The notes under the pieces are model-generated. The model had not been told where the DNA came from and did no database searches. It worked only from the letters and a program-made list of their open reading frames with translations. DNA of 64,000 nt from Piezodorus guildinii (lineage: Eukaryota; Arthropoda; Insecta; Hemiptera; Pentatomidae), in the NCBI GenBank assembly GCA_023052935.1, contig CM041293.1:171389341-171453340 (forward strand). Direction: 5' to 3'. Shown here piece after piece: positions 10,780 through 20,899 of the stretch. The translations under genes were made by a program, and so were the position numbers. Numbering within the stretch: the first letter of the stretch is position 1; each line of letters begins with the position of its first letter.

Positions 10780-11813
10780 GTCTACATAATGGAATCAACA
10801 GACTTTTAAACAATACTATATATTCTAGAGCTAATGCTAATTTTATTATGTGAGTGGAATTTCTTCTAGTCCAACTAAAACTGTTTTTCAGATGTAATTT
10901 GTTTCAATACGAACAGTAAATATCTATAGTATTTTTTAACATTTATAGTTTTTTTTATTTTTTAACTTTAACATTTATAGTATTTTTAGTTTATAGTATT
11001 TTTTTAACGTTTAGCATTTATAGTATTTTTAACATCTAAATTTATTTGAAATAAGAACAATCACATGTATGAATAAATATATAAAACAACTTATTTATGT
11101 ATAATATGTATGTTTATATATACATTATGTATGTTTAGGTACATACAGTAGTACTTAATCAATCTTAATTCTACTTATTCATTTTAAAAAAAACTTAAAC
11201 ATTAAATGGGGACATATGCACAGTTATGCATAGTTTTGAGTTCCTTAAAAAAGTACCAAGACACCACTTTCTAACCATATACAAATATTTTAAAAACTAT
11301 AATAACGGGTAAAAAAATTAAAATTAAAATTAATTAAAAATTAAAAATTATGGAAGTAACAGAAAGCATAAAAGAAAAAAACGTTTCCATTTATACCCTA
11401 ATATTATTATCATTATTAATGTTTGCAGTCTGTTAAATTATTATTTTTATTTTCTGCTCTACTCTTAATGGCGTATTTGCGCAAAGAGAATGAAATAAAA
11501 AACGTATTCAGCTATTAAAATTCATAATCACGTTTCCATTTATCAAAGGGAATCAGTAGGTATATTGTTTTAATTATTAAAACATTTCCTTTTCCATTTT
11601 CCTGATTCTTTCATTCATTCTTTTTACAGGGACGTTTTATAAATTACGCAACACTTGAGCATAGAAGGGATATTAAAAACAATTTTTTTTTTTTTTTTTT
11701 TTTTTTTTTATGGAAAAGAATTGCCATCGTGTATATTTCCGTATTTCTGTTTTAACAAGATTTAAGGCCCCTTGTGTCCAAATAACTAAATATCGCAGAA
11801 AGGTTTGTGTGTG
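10546..11813. other. AT-rich interval with (TA)n microsatellite
   Basis: Holds a (TA)n tract at about 10741-10774, TTTATAGTATTTTT-like short repeats near 10930-11030, and a run of about 27 T at 11683-11709. No coding signal. Confidence 0.5.
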
Positions 11814-11899
11814 TTGGTGTATATGTAGTAAGCCTTAATAAAAAAAAACTAAAATTTATAATAGTTTTATGGTAGGGATATCACAACATTTTACAAAAA
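11814..11899 (+). repeat. Shared outer flank of two FB1 copies
   Basis: Matches the reverse of 7979-8065 (TATATGTAGTAAGCC, ATGGTAGGGATAT). The two FB1 copies therefore sit in the same older sequence. Confidence 0.7.
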
Positions 11900-12117
11900 G
11901 TCTGGTGCGCGCAACACACGACTTTCACTTGCCTACGTTGTTAAAATCAATGAAAGAATTTTCAAATACAGTTAGAGATAAAAATACGTAAAACTATAAA
12001 AGAATTAATTAAATTGAATTTATATAGAAACATGTGTTATATTAAAAAATCTATTATATTATTATCTAAAATAATCAGTTAGTTTGATCTTCTTTTCATC
12101 ACTCTCTATTAACTTTT
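11900..12117 (+). repeat. FB1 left part, interrupted
   Basis: FB1 from its left terminus (CTGGTGCGCGCAACACACGA) to TCTATTAACTTTT, where the Jockey element at 12118-16521 interrupts it. It resumes at 16522. Confidence 0.85.
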
Positions 12118-12283
12118 TTTTTTTTTTTTTTTTTTTTTAACTTTAAATCTTTATTCACACCTGTAAATAATACAATGAACAATCAGTGAATGTGCGGTCA
12201 ATTTTAAGAAACATGGCGTGATAGGCATGAGGGAGAGCAGCACCCAGCGGTACCTACTCCTGGCATGAAATTAGTGTGAATTA

Positions 12284-15004
12284 CTAAAGGAGAAGGTCTC
12301 TCATCCAACTCCTCTTCAGCCTTCTGTAGGCATTTCCTGGCATGAGTGTTGTGGCCATGTCATTGATTAGTGTGTTAGGGTGACCTTGTAGTTTGTCGTG
12401 GAAACGTTTGTAGTGTGTCCGTATGTGCTCATTGACGGTTGGCATCTTAAGGTCAGTATGTAAAGTTATGTTGCTAACGTACCACGGTGCTTTTGTAATT
12501 GTTCTAAACGTTTTAGCCTGAAAGATTTGAAGTTTGTTAATGTGAGTCTTTTTAGCTGTCCCATATAGCTGTGATGCGTAAGTCCAAATAGGTTTCAGTA
12601 GGTAAGTATAGGTGTTTAATTTCTGTCGAAGTTTTAGTTTCGAGTGTTTTGAAAAGAGTGAGTAAAGAAGTCTCAGTCTTTGGTTAAGGGTTTTCTTTTT
12701 TTGGTTAATATGCGGGCCCCAAGTCATTCTTCTGTCAAACGTCAAACCAAGATAATGTACAGTGTCCGTCTGTGGAATTTGTGTGTTGTCTAAGAAAACG
12801 GGAGGACTCGTGTCATGTCGAAGAGTAAAGGTGATATGGTGTGATTTGTCATTATTCAATCGGATTTTCCAGAGTTTGAACCAGTCATGTAATTTTATTA
12901 GATGTTGTTGTAGGATCTCTGAGGCGTGGGTTGCAATTTTATGTTTTGTTAAGATCGCTGTGTCGTCGGCATAAGTCGCTGTTAGAATATTGGGGCTGTA
13001 AGGTATGTCATGAGTGTAAAGAATGTAGAGTAACGGAGCGAGCACTGCACCTTGGGGTACTCCTGCTGCGATAGATCTCATGGCAGATAGCTCTGATCCC
13101 TGTCGAACGGAGAAAAATCTGTGAGAAAGGAAAGAATGAATAATGAGGTAGTAAGTAGGCGGAAGGATAGTCTTGAGTTTGAAGAGAAGCCCCTGGTGCC
13201 AAACTCTGTCGAAGGCTTGAGCAACGTCGAGAAATACGCCAGTAGTGTATAACTTCTGCTCTAGTGCGGTGGATATGTAGTCCGTCACTCTGTGTAGTTG
13301 GTGCAATGTCGAGTGATGTTTTCTAAATCCAAATTGATGATCTGGTACGATGTCGTTGTTAGTTAGTACATCAAGAAGTCTTTTATGTAGTAGATGTTCG
13401 AAAATTTTGGAGCATAGCGGAAGTAAGCTTATTGGTCGGTATGATGAGGGAGTATTTTTGTCCTTGTTGGTCTTGTGAATCATTGTAATATGTGAGTATT
13501 TCCATTGAAGCGGGAATTTGGTTGTCCTCAGTATCGCGTTATAGATTGAAGTCAGAAACACTAGAGCTTTCCTGGGCATTTGCTGGAGTACCTCAGCGTT
13601 AATTAAGTCGTGTCCAGGGGCTTTCTTTTTAGGCAACTTTCTGATTTGTTCAGCGACTTGAGCAGGTGTAAAGGAAGGAGGAGGTAATGTCAGTTGTAAA
13701 GGTTCATCCAGAGTTTTAAGTACAATTTTATCATGTTCGATGTTGTTGAATTCTGTGTGTGGTGTAAAGATAGAAGATAGATATTCGGCGAACAGTTCGG
13801 ATTTTTCTCCGTCAGCCATGGCCCAGGAACCATCTTCTTTTCGGAGGGGTGCAGGCACTTCCCGATGCTTAGTAAGGTTTTTAGTATGCCTCCACAAGCT
13901 GCCATCATCAGTCGAAAGGTTACTAATGTAGTTATCATAAGTTGTTCTTTTAAATTTTGCAATTTGTCGTTTGAGTTCGTTGTTGAGTCGGTTGTAAATT
14001 TGTTTGTCTGATGGAAGTCGGTCTGTCTGCCATATTTTCCGGGCTCTTCTTTTTGCTCTGATCAAATCCCTTATGTACTGTGGATAAATTGGTAGCTTTT
14101 CATGTTTTCTTCGTCTAGGAATTGATGAGGACCATGCAGCGTCTTGTAGCTTCTGTGTGAAGCATTCTACAGCATCCTCAAGCTCTTCTTCATTTTTAAT
14201 AGCCAAAGGAATGGAGAGAGCAGTATTTAGACAGTTTCTGAACGCATCCCAATCCATTATGCCATTTGTGAGAGATGTGTGTTTCTTAGCTACAAGTGGT
14301 TCTTCAAATAGTTCTAAATGCAAAAGAGAATGATCAGAGCAAAGATCTGTGCTCGTACTTATTGTGTGAGGTGTAGTGCGGAGTCCTTTAGTTATGAAAA
14401 AATCAAGTAAATCTGGTGTCTTACGTCTAGATGTTGGCCAGTAAGTAGGTGAGTGTGGTGATATCGTGTCTAATGAAAGTTCGTGAAGGACATACCTGAG
14501 ATTTCTTCCTCTTGGGGTTGATAATCTAGATCCCCAAGTCGGGTCTTTAGCATTATAATCGCCACCTGCGACAAAGCGTCTGCCGAGACGTTTGAAGAAG
14601 TTACTAAACATCGTGGAAGTCAGGACATATCTCGGAGGGCAATAAACAGCAGCAAGAGTAATGTTGTGATGTTCAGAGAATAGTGAAATGGCTGTAGCTT
14701 GTATGTCAGGTGATATGGGTAATTGCAAAGGATGGTGTTTTAGTGTTGATCTGATGAGAATAGCAGTGCCTCCGTGTGAAGTATTGTCTGGATGGTCAGT
14801 TCTATAGATTTTGTAATCATGAATGTAAAATTTGGATTTTGGTGTAAAATGTGTTTCAGTGATTAGTGCTATGTCAATTCGTTTCTCGTGTAAATATATG
14901 TCTAGTTCTGTCCTATGTTGATTAAGTCCGTTTGCGTTCCATAGTATGATAGACATGGAGCCTACAGTCATCTGATTAATGGGCATATAATTGTCTAAGG
15001 GCAA
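12284..15004 (-). CDS. Jockey ORF2: endonuclease-reverse transcriptase
   Basis: An intact frame of 906 residues, close to the usual Jockey ORF2 length. The APE-type endonuclease occupies about residues 18-230, with LWNANG (21-26), E50, GGDYNAK (D149, N151) and CSDH (222-225). Reverse transcriptase spans about 450-730: SYRPISLLP (521-529), palm motif FLDVAQAFD (591-599), GVPQGAVL (648-655) and YADD (678-681). The protein ends RRLKRSWMRDLLL, a C-terminus shared in form with families F1 and F2. There is no RNase H, as expected for Jockey. The start at 15004 lies 29 bases inside the end of ORF1 in another frame; the in-frame Met codons at residues 12 and 17 are alternatives. It would nick target DNA and copy the RNA at the nick (target-primed reverse transcription) in the nucleus. 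Confidence 0.93.
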   Translation of the reverse strand: MPLDNYMPINQMTVGSMSIILWNANGLNQHRTELDIYLHEKRIDIALITETHFTPKSKFYIHDYKIYRTDHPDNTSHGGTAILIRSTLKHHPLQLPISPDIQATAISLFSEHHNITLAAVYCPPRYVLTSTMFSNFFKRLGRRFVAGGDYNAKDPTWGSRLSTPRGRNLRYVLHELSLDTISPHSPTYWPTSRRKTPDLLDFFITKGLRTTPHTISTSTDLCSDHSLLHLELFEEPLVAKKHTSLTNGIMDWDAFRNCLNTALSIPLAIKNEEELEDAVECFTQKLQDAAWSSSIPRRRKHEKLPIYPQYIRDLIRAKRRARKIWQTDRLPSDKQIYNRLNNELKRQIAKFKRTTYDNYISNLSTDDGSLWRHTKNLTKHREVPAPLRKEDGSWAMADGEKSELFAEYLSSIFTPHTEFNNIEHDKIVLKTLDEPLQLTLPPPSFTPAQVAEQIRKLPKKKAPGHDLINAEVLQQMPRKALVFLTSIYNAILRTTKFPLQWKYSHITMIHKTNKDKNTPSSYRPISLLPLCSKIFEHLLHKRLLDVLTNNDIVPDHQFGFRKHHSTLHQLHRVTDYISTALEQKLYTTGVFLDVAQAFDRVWHQGLLFKLKTILPPTYYLIIHSFLSHRFFSVRQGSELSAMRSIAAGVPQGAVLAPLLYILYTHDIPYSPNILTATYADDTAILTKHKIATHASEILQQHLIKLHDWFKLWKIRLNNDKSHHITFTLRHDTSPPVFLDNTQIPQTDTVHYLGLTFDRRMTWGPHINQKKKTLNQRLRLLYSLFSKHSKLKLRQKLNTYTYLLKPIWTYASQLYGTAKKTHINKLQIFQAKTFRTITKAPWYVSNITLHTDLKMPTVNEHIRTHYKRFHDKLQGHPNTLINDMATTLMPGNAYRRLKRSWMRDLLL

Positions 15005-16358
15005 GGGTAGTTTGAGAGAGTTGTTGAAGAAGACCGAAGAGGGGCTGAATGAGATTGTTTAAGTTATTGATAATATTGTATAACTGGCCAGAGGAGTTAT
15101 CTACCGGCGGGACCGGTAGGGTAGTGCCCCCACTCATACCTGTATATCTGTGTCGTTGGTGTGGCGCTTGAGCTGGTAGCTGTTGGTGTGGGGCTTGCGA
15201 TGGTTGTTGCGGCTGTCTCTGGTGCTGTTGGTACTGGGCTTGAGCTGGTTGTTGTGGCTGTCTCTGATCTTGATGGTCTGGTGCTAGAGCTGGTTGATTC
15301 AACTGCCTCTGATGCTCCCGGTCAGTTCTTGGATGAGGTGGCTGAGGTGGATTTAGTTGTGGAAGAGGTGGAAACTCATTGAGGGCAGGCGGTGCATGTC
15401 TTACTGTTGGAGGTCGCTGAGGAGCGTACTGCTTCGAGCGATGTTTTCGAAGTTCTTTCAAAGTTTGGCAGCCCCTATAGTTGGCGGGATGAGCGCCATT
15501 ACAGTTGGCGCAGGTTGCAGCTGTTTCTCTTGGTTTTGTGCAAGCACTGCTTTCGTGGCCCAGTCCACATCTTACACATTTTGGTGGGTAGTTGCAGTAC
15601 GTTTTTGTGTGTCCGTACTGCTGGCATCGAATACATTGAGGAATCATTTTTCTTTTGCGCGGTTCCTCTATTTTTATATGGGTATAGTACAAAAATTCAA
15701 TGTCAAAGATTTTGTCATTGAATGTTGCTCTTGAGACGTCCACGAAAAACATGGGAAGGGGTGTTTTAAATCGTGAAATGACGTTGACAGTACTTGTTGC
15801 CTCATATCCATATTTGGCCAGTTCTTCTTTTATGGTGGTTAGTGGTGTGCCGTAGTGTAGGTTTTTGATAACAACTCGTGGACTTTTTTCCTCTGGTAGT
15901 TGATATGTGTGGAAGTACGCACCTCCCTTTCTTAAACTAGACACTAACTTTCGGTAAACATCTGAGTTTTCAGGGTATACGGTTACTCCCCTGACAGATG
16001 TCTTGAGCCTGAAACTGTTTGCCCCTCCCTCATTATGAAGGAATGTTATGAGTGCAGGGTAATCTTTAACGTCAGATAAATGTATGGGTGGCGGTTTGGT
16101 GTTGGTAGGTTGATTAGTTGATGGCTCAGGTTCATCTATTGAGGGTGATAACGGTTCGAACCTGTTCTGAGTATTTGTAGGTGGACTAACCTTCATAATT
16201 TTCCTGGGGTCTCTTTCTGCAGTTAATTGTCTTTTTCTTCCTGACACAAGCTCCCAGGAGATATTTTCGTGCTCGATAGCATTATTGGAAATGTCTAAGC
16301 CACTGGTTGGAGCACTTGAAGTTGAGGCTTCCGTCATTTTTTCAGTGGGAGAACCCAC
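14976..16358 (-). CDS. Jockey ORF1: gag-like RNA-binding protein
   Basis: An intact frame of 460 residues. The N-terminus is polar and Ser/Pro-rich. A PRE_C2HC-type region lies at about 160-235 (RVVIKNLHYG at 161-170). It is followed by three zinc knuckles: CIRCQQYGHTKTYC (242-255), CVRCGLGHESSAC (261-273) and CANCNGAHPANYRGC (283-297). Residues 310-430 are very rich in Gln and Pro with repeated QPAQA-like blocks, and the end is Leu-rich. Jockey gags bind the element RNA and direct it to the nucleus. ORF2 starts 29 bases before this stop, so ORF2 is probably translated by reinitiation. The length is a little shorter than the classic Jockey ORF1. Confidence 0.92.
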   Translation of the reverse strand: MGSPTEKMTEASTSSAPTSGLDISNNAIEHENISWELVSGRKRQLTAERDPRKIMKVSPPTNTQNRFEPLSPSIDEPEPSTNQPTNTKPPPIHLSDVKDYPALITFLHNEGGANSFRLKTSVRGVTVYPENSDVYRKLVSSLRKGGAYFHTYQLPEEKSPRVVIKNLHYGTPLTTIKEELAKYGYEATSTVNVISRFKTPLPMFFVDVSRATFNDKIFDIEFLYYTHIKIEEPRKRKMIPQCIRCQQYGHTKTYCNYPPKCVRCGLGHESSACTKPRETAATCANCNGAHPANYRGCQTLKELRKHRSKQYAPQRPPTVRHAPPALNEFPPLPQLNPPQPPHPRTDREHQRQLNQPALAPDHQDQRQPQQPAQAQYQQHQRQPQQPSQAPHQQLPAQAPHQRHRYTGMSGGTTLPVPPVDNSSGQLYNIINNLNNLIQPLFGLLQQLSQTTLALRQLYAH

Positions 16359-16521
16359 TTCACTAAATAAATTTTACTTCTCTTCTTGTTTGCTTGTTCA
16401 GCACACAGTTAGGAAGCAAGTTTGTTTGTAAACACTAAATTTTTTCACTTAAAACATAACAAAAATCGGAAAAAACTAGAGAGCAAACTTATCACAGTTA
16501 TAACCTTCCGCGTCCAAAATC

Positions 16522-16980
16522 AACTTTTAAAAGCTTGAGTATGAGATAATATTTTTTCTGAAATCTTTAGCTTTCCATCGGTATATCATACATGTATATT
16601 ACTGTTCTAATATTCAAAAACAAAAAATTGCACTAAAAAATATTTTTTTCAGTTTTCACCTTTAGTTGCTTTTCAAATTCTTTCAACTTGCATATTTAGC
16701 TGTTTTCATCAGCGTTAACAAGATAATATAGTTATTTTTATAGAATCAACAAAATTAAAGGTACTTTAGAGAAAGAAAATTTATAATATCGGCATTTAAG
16801 CCCTGTCAGACCATTTTAATCAGAATGAAACCTACATGATATTAAAGCCCATTAAATTGTACATCGATATAGCGAGTTTAATCAAAATCGTCGGAACCGT
16901 TTTCAAGATAATTGAAAAAAGATGCAAAATGCATGGTATAAAGTAGATCTTTCGGTCAGCTGATTTTGATGAAAACGTTT
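16522..16980 (+). repeat. FB1 continued after Jockey insertion
   Basis: Continues the FB1 copy broken at 12117, from AACTTTTAAAAGCTTG through ACATCGATATAGCGAGTTTA to the inner part. It then turns directly into the reversed copy at 16981. Confidence 0.85.
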
Positions 16981-17537
16981 CATCCTTTTTTCGATTTTCT
17001 CGAAAATGGTTCCGTCGATTTTGATTAAACTCGCTATATCGATGTAAAATTTAATGGGTTTTAATATCATGCAGGTTTTATTCTAATAAAAATATTCAGG
17101 CAGGGCTTAAATGCTGATATTTTAAATTTACTAATTCTAAAGTACCTTTAATTTTGTTGATTCTATAAAAATAACTATATTATCTTGTTACCAGTGATAA
17201 AAAACAGGTAAATATATAAATTGAATAAATTTGATACCCAACTATAATATATACATGTATACACAATATACATGTATGATATACCGTTGGAAAGCTTAAG
17301 ATTTTAGAAAAAATATTATCTTATATTCAAGGTTTTAAAAGTTAATAGAGGGTGATAAAAAGAAGATAAAACTAACTGATTATTTTAGATAATAATATAA
17401 TAGATTTTTTTAATAAAACAAAAATTCAATTTAATTAATTCTTCAATTATTTTTATCTCTAACTGTATTTGAAAATTATTTCATTGATTTTAAAAATGGG
17501 GGTAAGTGAAAGTCGTGTGTTGCCCGCACTAGATTTT
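16981..17537 (-). repeat. FB1 reversed arm
   Basis: Reverse complement of the preceding arm, ending GGTAAGTGAAAGTCGTGTG and CCCGCACTAGA. With 11900-12117 and 16522-16980 it makes a foldback element of about 1.2 kb once the Jockey insertion is removed. Confidence 0.85.
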
Positions 17538-17549
17538 TAGAATATATAA

Positions 17550-17625
17550 ACATTATTGAGCAAGCAAACATGATTTTATAACACACAGAGAGTATTATAG
17601 TGAAATATATAAAAACGCTACGATT
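17550..17625 (+). repeat. Short diverged direct repeat, copy 1
   Basis: Resembles 19645-19715 (CATTATTG, AAGYAAACATRATTTTATAA, CACAGAGAG). It lies directly before a family A fragment. Class unknown. Confidence 0.5.
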
Positions 17626-18250
17626 TTATAACCCAATACATAACTCGCGTTTTGTCCCTAAGAGGGTTAAAGCCACTGGAGAGTTCAGTAGATAACAGAG
17701 CGAGGAATTATGGAGTTTTTTTTTACCTATAAGTATAAATGCAATGGGAAAGGAAAGGCGAGACTGTGTCCGGAACAATAGCATCAGAGAGCAACTCCAC
17801 CACCATTGAAGACAATAATGGAAAACAGACAATTAAAATGGTTTGGCCATGTTTACCGTATGGACGAAATAAGGGGACCCAGAAGGACACCGGAAGCCAG
17901 ACCTACAGGAAAAAGACCACGTGGCCGACCTAGGATTTCCTATCAGGATATGGTCCAGAGGATTAGGAGTAACACGTTCAAGACCCTTGCAGAAATGAAA
18001 GTAAGAGAAAGAAGAAGAAGTATAAATGAGGTAGCATAGCGAAATTGGTGAGTGAAATACGGATTCATAAAAATTTAATACATTGATAATGAATCGACTA
18101 GTAGGTCGGTGGGCCAAGATGTGGGCCGAAGCGTAAGTGGGAGGACTAAGTTGTCTGATCTCGGGGGCTGGGGGTCGGGCAGTGGTGTGAAATGGATTGT
18201 GTAGGCTAAGATTAGCGTTATCGGCATCCAACCTTTGGGTTCGCTAACCT
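17626..18250 (+). pseudogene. RTE-like family A fragment with conserved 3' end
   Basis: Begins in a region matching 2225-2330 (GCCACTGGAGAGTTCAG, GCGAGGAATTATGGAG). It then encodes a degraded C-terminus; 17806-18039 keeps QLKWFGHVYRMD followed by RPRGRPR. The family A 3' UTR follows, with a hairpin at 18228-18243 (CCAACC TTTG GGTTCG, one arm base changed). The tail at 18251-18266 became the target of a second RTE-like insertion. No catalytic domain is present. Confidence 0.8.
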
Positions 18251-18261
18251 ACGTTACTATG

Positions 18262-18266
<5 letters not shown>

Positions 18267-18296
<30 letters not shown>

Positions 18297-19457
18297 GTCT
18301 TTATTTATATGAAAATATAAAGTTAATTTCTCTCCGTTATGTATACAAAATCAAAACATAATATTTACATGAGATATATTTACATATAGACCTTCCCAAT
18401 GGGAGATTAGAGTCTTTTGGGCGGAGATTAGCCGAACCTAAAACTTAAAATTTGAGTTGCTGCTGGCACTTAGTTTTCCACAACTTCCTATCTTGTGCAT
18501 ATCTCATCCATAGAGAACCATCGTTTTTCCTCAATTCGTCGGCCCAGCGTTTGCGTTGTCGGCCTCTGCGTCTTTTCTTATCAATAGGGATCCATTCGGC
18601 AGCTCGCTTTGCCCAACTGTCTTCTGTTTTCCGCATGAGATGTCCTGCCCATGTCCACTTCATTTTTCTAGCATGAGCAATAGCGTCTGAGGCATTTGTT
18701 ATTTTTATTATTCTACTAGAGTTAATTTTGTCCCTCAGGAAGATTCCAAGCATAATCCGCTCCATTCTTCGTTGACAGACGTTTATTTTCCGTTCTATAT
18801 TCTATATTTTATATTCCCAAGCGACCATGTCTGTCATCCATATGTAAGAACTGGGACGATACAACTGTTGAAAGCTAGTGCTTTGTACTTTATGTCCAGT
18901 TGGCTTTTGAATATGATCTTGAGGCTCCAAAATTTCTTCCACGCCTTACCTATTCTGGATTCTATTTCTTTTGCATCTCTATTTACAAATGATATTATTT
19001 GTCCAAGATAATAGGATTCATTGGAAATCTTCATGCCTGGGAGTTTGTGCTTAATTATTTCCGAAGGCCCGTTGGTCATGATGACAGTTTTCTCAGGGTT
19101 CAATATCAGGCCATGGAGAGAACTCTTTTCCTTTAGTTCATTAATCATTCTGACGAGCTCATCTTCCGAACTTGCTATTAGAACTACGTCATCTGCGAAT
19201 TTTAATGAATTGAGCTTCGTTCCATTGATAGAGATTCCCATATCTTCCCAATCTAGGGCTTCGAAGATTCGTTCTAATTCTGAAAGGAAAATAGTTGGTG
19301 ATAGTGGGTCTCCCTGCCTAACTCCTTTCCTAATCGGAAATATTTTTCCTCTCCTTTCCATTTCTATATATCCTTTGTTATCAGTGTACATCTCTTCTAT
19401 TAGTTGGACATACCCTTTGTCTATTCCTCTACGTTTCAGTGCTGTTCCTATATTGTT
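18267..19457 (-). pseudogene. RTE-like reverse transcriptase fragment (family B), inserted
   Basis: On the minus strand it encodes RT from KGVRQGDPLSPT through FADDVVL to the thumb (18834-19391). After a frameshift comes the C-terminus (18445-18765) with KMKWTWAGHLMR and a basic RRRGRQRKRW tail. The 3' end at the left is (TTA)n on the minus strand. A perfect 16-bp TSD, ACGTTACTATGATATA, is at 18251-18266 and 19458-19473. It is therefore a 5'-truncated insertion of about 1.2 kb in the tail of the family A copy. The frameshift and missing endonuclease make it dead. Confidence 0.9.
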
Positions 19458-19473
19458 ACGTTACTATGATATA

Positions 19474-19890
19474 AATTTAGTATATTTATACCTGTTATAG
19501 GTTTGACAAACAGTGAATTAGCTGGCTGAATACGAAATAATGTGGCGATTTAGGCAGGACGGATAGAGCACCTTTTCTTAATATACATCCCTTAAGTAGA
19601 TCTCTCATCCAGGTTCTTTTCAACTTAAAGGTGTTGTCCTATTGTTGACATTATTGGCCAAGTAAACATAATTTTATAAACACAGAGAGGATTAAATTGA
19701 AATATTGAAAAACATTACGAACTTATTTTTTTTATTTTTTATACCCCAATATTTTATTTTATAACGATTATCTTACAGCATTTCTAGCGATTTTGATAAA
19801 ACTAAAGCTTTGATATGGTGTAGTACTGTGTAGATTTCAGTTAGTAAGTAAGATTGTACATGATTTTTTTTAATCACCTTTAATTTTATA
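19474..19890. other. Flank with small Jockey and repeat traces
   Basis: Contains, near 19590-19620 on the minus strand, a trace of a Jockey C-terminus (WMRDLL-like). A diverged direct-repeat partner of 17550-17625 is at about 19645-19715. No gene. Confidence 0.45.
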
Positions 19891-19949
19891 GGAGTGGCAC
19901 GGCCTAGTGGATAGAGTGGGTGTGACCCTAAGTGTGAAGACCTTCATTG
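19891..19949 (+). repeat. SINE-1 copy, part before the LTR
   Basis: Starts GGAGTGGCACGGCCTAGTGG with the A-box region, then jumps over the B box to the body (TGACCCTAAGTG). It is cut by the solo LTR at 19950. Confidence 0.75.
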
Positions 19950-20720
19950 TGTAATGTATTGAGGATACTGAGGGGAGTTCATTATTAAATTATTTTAATA
20001 TTAAACAATTAATGATAACGAACCTTTGTCGGGAAAAAATCAAAAGGTGTTTACCTAGCCCCCTAGATTTCCCATCGGTATGGGCCCCCCAGCGGTACCA
20101 ACAACCTCTGGTAGTTTCCCCCCAGCGGCGGCCAACAAGAATATTAAGATTGGTGAAAAGATAAGAATAATAGCACAAAGGCTATACCGCCAACCGGGGC
20201 ACTTCCCATCTCGGCCCACCCGAGGTGACAAGAATGAGAGAGAAGAACCGGAGAGTTAGTCAAGTTCTATCCTCAAGAAGAGTGAGTCGGGTTCCACCTA
20301 CAAGAAGAGGAGGTGGCCGTCGGGGATCTGAGAGCAGCTGGAGGATGATGCCAAGAAAGGGGACCTAAGACTGATTTCACCTTCGCCAGCCGGTTAAGTG
20401 TTTCAAAGGTATATTGTTTTTTGTAATATTGTATGGCAAAGTAGTAGAGAAAATGTCCCTCAGTATTCTCAAACAGAGTTTTAGGCAATATGTGAATATA
20501 ATGATATGTGTAAATTAATAATTATAGTAATGTATTAATTGAATCTTGTTTACTTTAATCTTACCCTGCATGCCACCTATAGGATTGGTAAACACGATAA
20601 CTTTGGAAAGGAGATCCATGGTATCATTAAATATAGTTTATATATTGACTAAATATAGTAAGTAAGCTAGTTTTTGAAGCTACCGCTGCATTAGAAAAGC
20701 AGCCGGTCAAAAACATAGCA
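19950..20720. mobile_element. Solo LTR, copy 1
   Basis: A 771-bp unit that begins TGTAATGTATTG and ends AACATAGCA, so it has TG...CA ends. It is flanked by the 4-bp duplication ATTG (19946-19949 and 20721-20724). The same unit recurs at 51043-51833 in another context with its own 4-bp duplication. No gag or pol is present, so both are solo LTRs left by recombination. Gypsy or BEL/Pao elements give 4-5 bp duplications; the superfamily cannot be decided from the LTR. A short minus-strand frame inside is not a gene. Confidence 0.88.
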
Positions 20721-20891
20721 ATTGTGAACACCCAGCCTCTATAAAGTGGGTACCTAAAATTGGGAAGAAAACCTGGCGATGAGCGTGATGTCGGCCTAAT
20801 CACCTCCTTGCACTGTCGTTGCAATACAAATCTGTATAAGTACTGAACTCGAGACTCTTCATGAGTTGTACAAATACAGGTTCTTTTTTTA
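20721..20891 (+). repeat. SINE-1 copy, part after the LTR
   Basis: After the ATTG duplication the SINE-1 body resumes at CACCCAGCCTCTATAAAG and runs to GTACTGAACTCGAGAC and a T-rich end. Confidence 0.78.
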
Positions 20892-20899
20892 AATAGAAT

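Larger units (their letters stand above)
12118..16521 (-). mobile_element. Full-length Jockey-clade non-LTR retrotransposon
   Basis: A complete-looking element of about 4.4 kb on the minus strand: a 163-base 5' UTR, ORF1 (16358-14976), overlapping ORF2 (15004-12284), a 3' UTR and a poly(A) tail (about 20 T on the plus strand, to 12138). It is flanked by AACTTTT at 12111-12117 and 16522-16528. Other FB1 copies show the uninterrupted site (ACTTTTAAAAGCTTG), which confirms the insertion point and fits nicking at a TTTT/AAAA target. Both ORFs are intact, so the insertion may be recent and could have been active. Jockey is inferred from gag-type zinc knuckles, an APE endonuclease and an RT without RNase H. 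Confidence 0.92.

Noticed and set aside
15161..15734. Plus-strand open frames of 73-125 codons with Val/Leu/Ala-rich products
   Set aside because: They lie antisense to the Gln/Pro-rich tail and zinc knuckles of Jockey ORF1; their composition is explained by that codon pattern.
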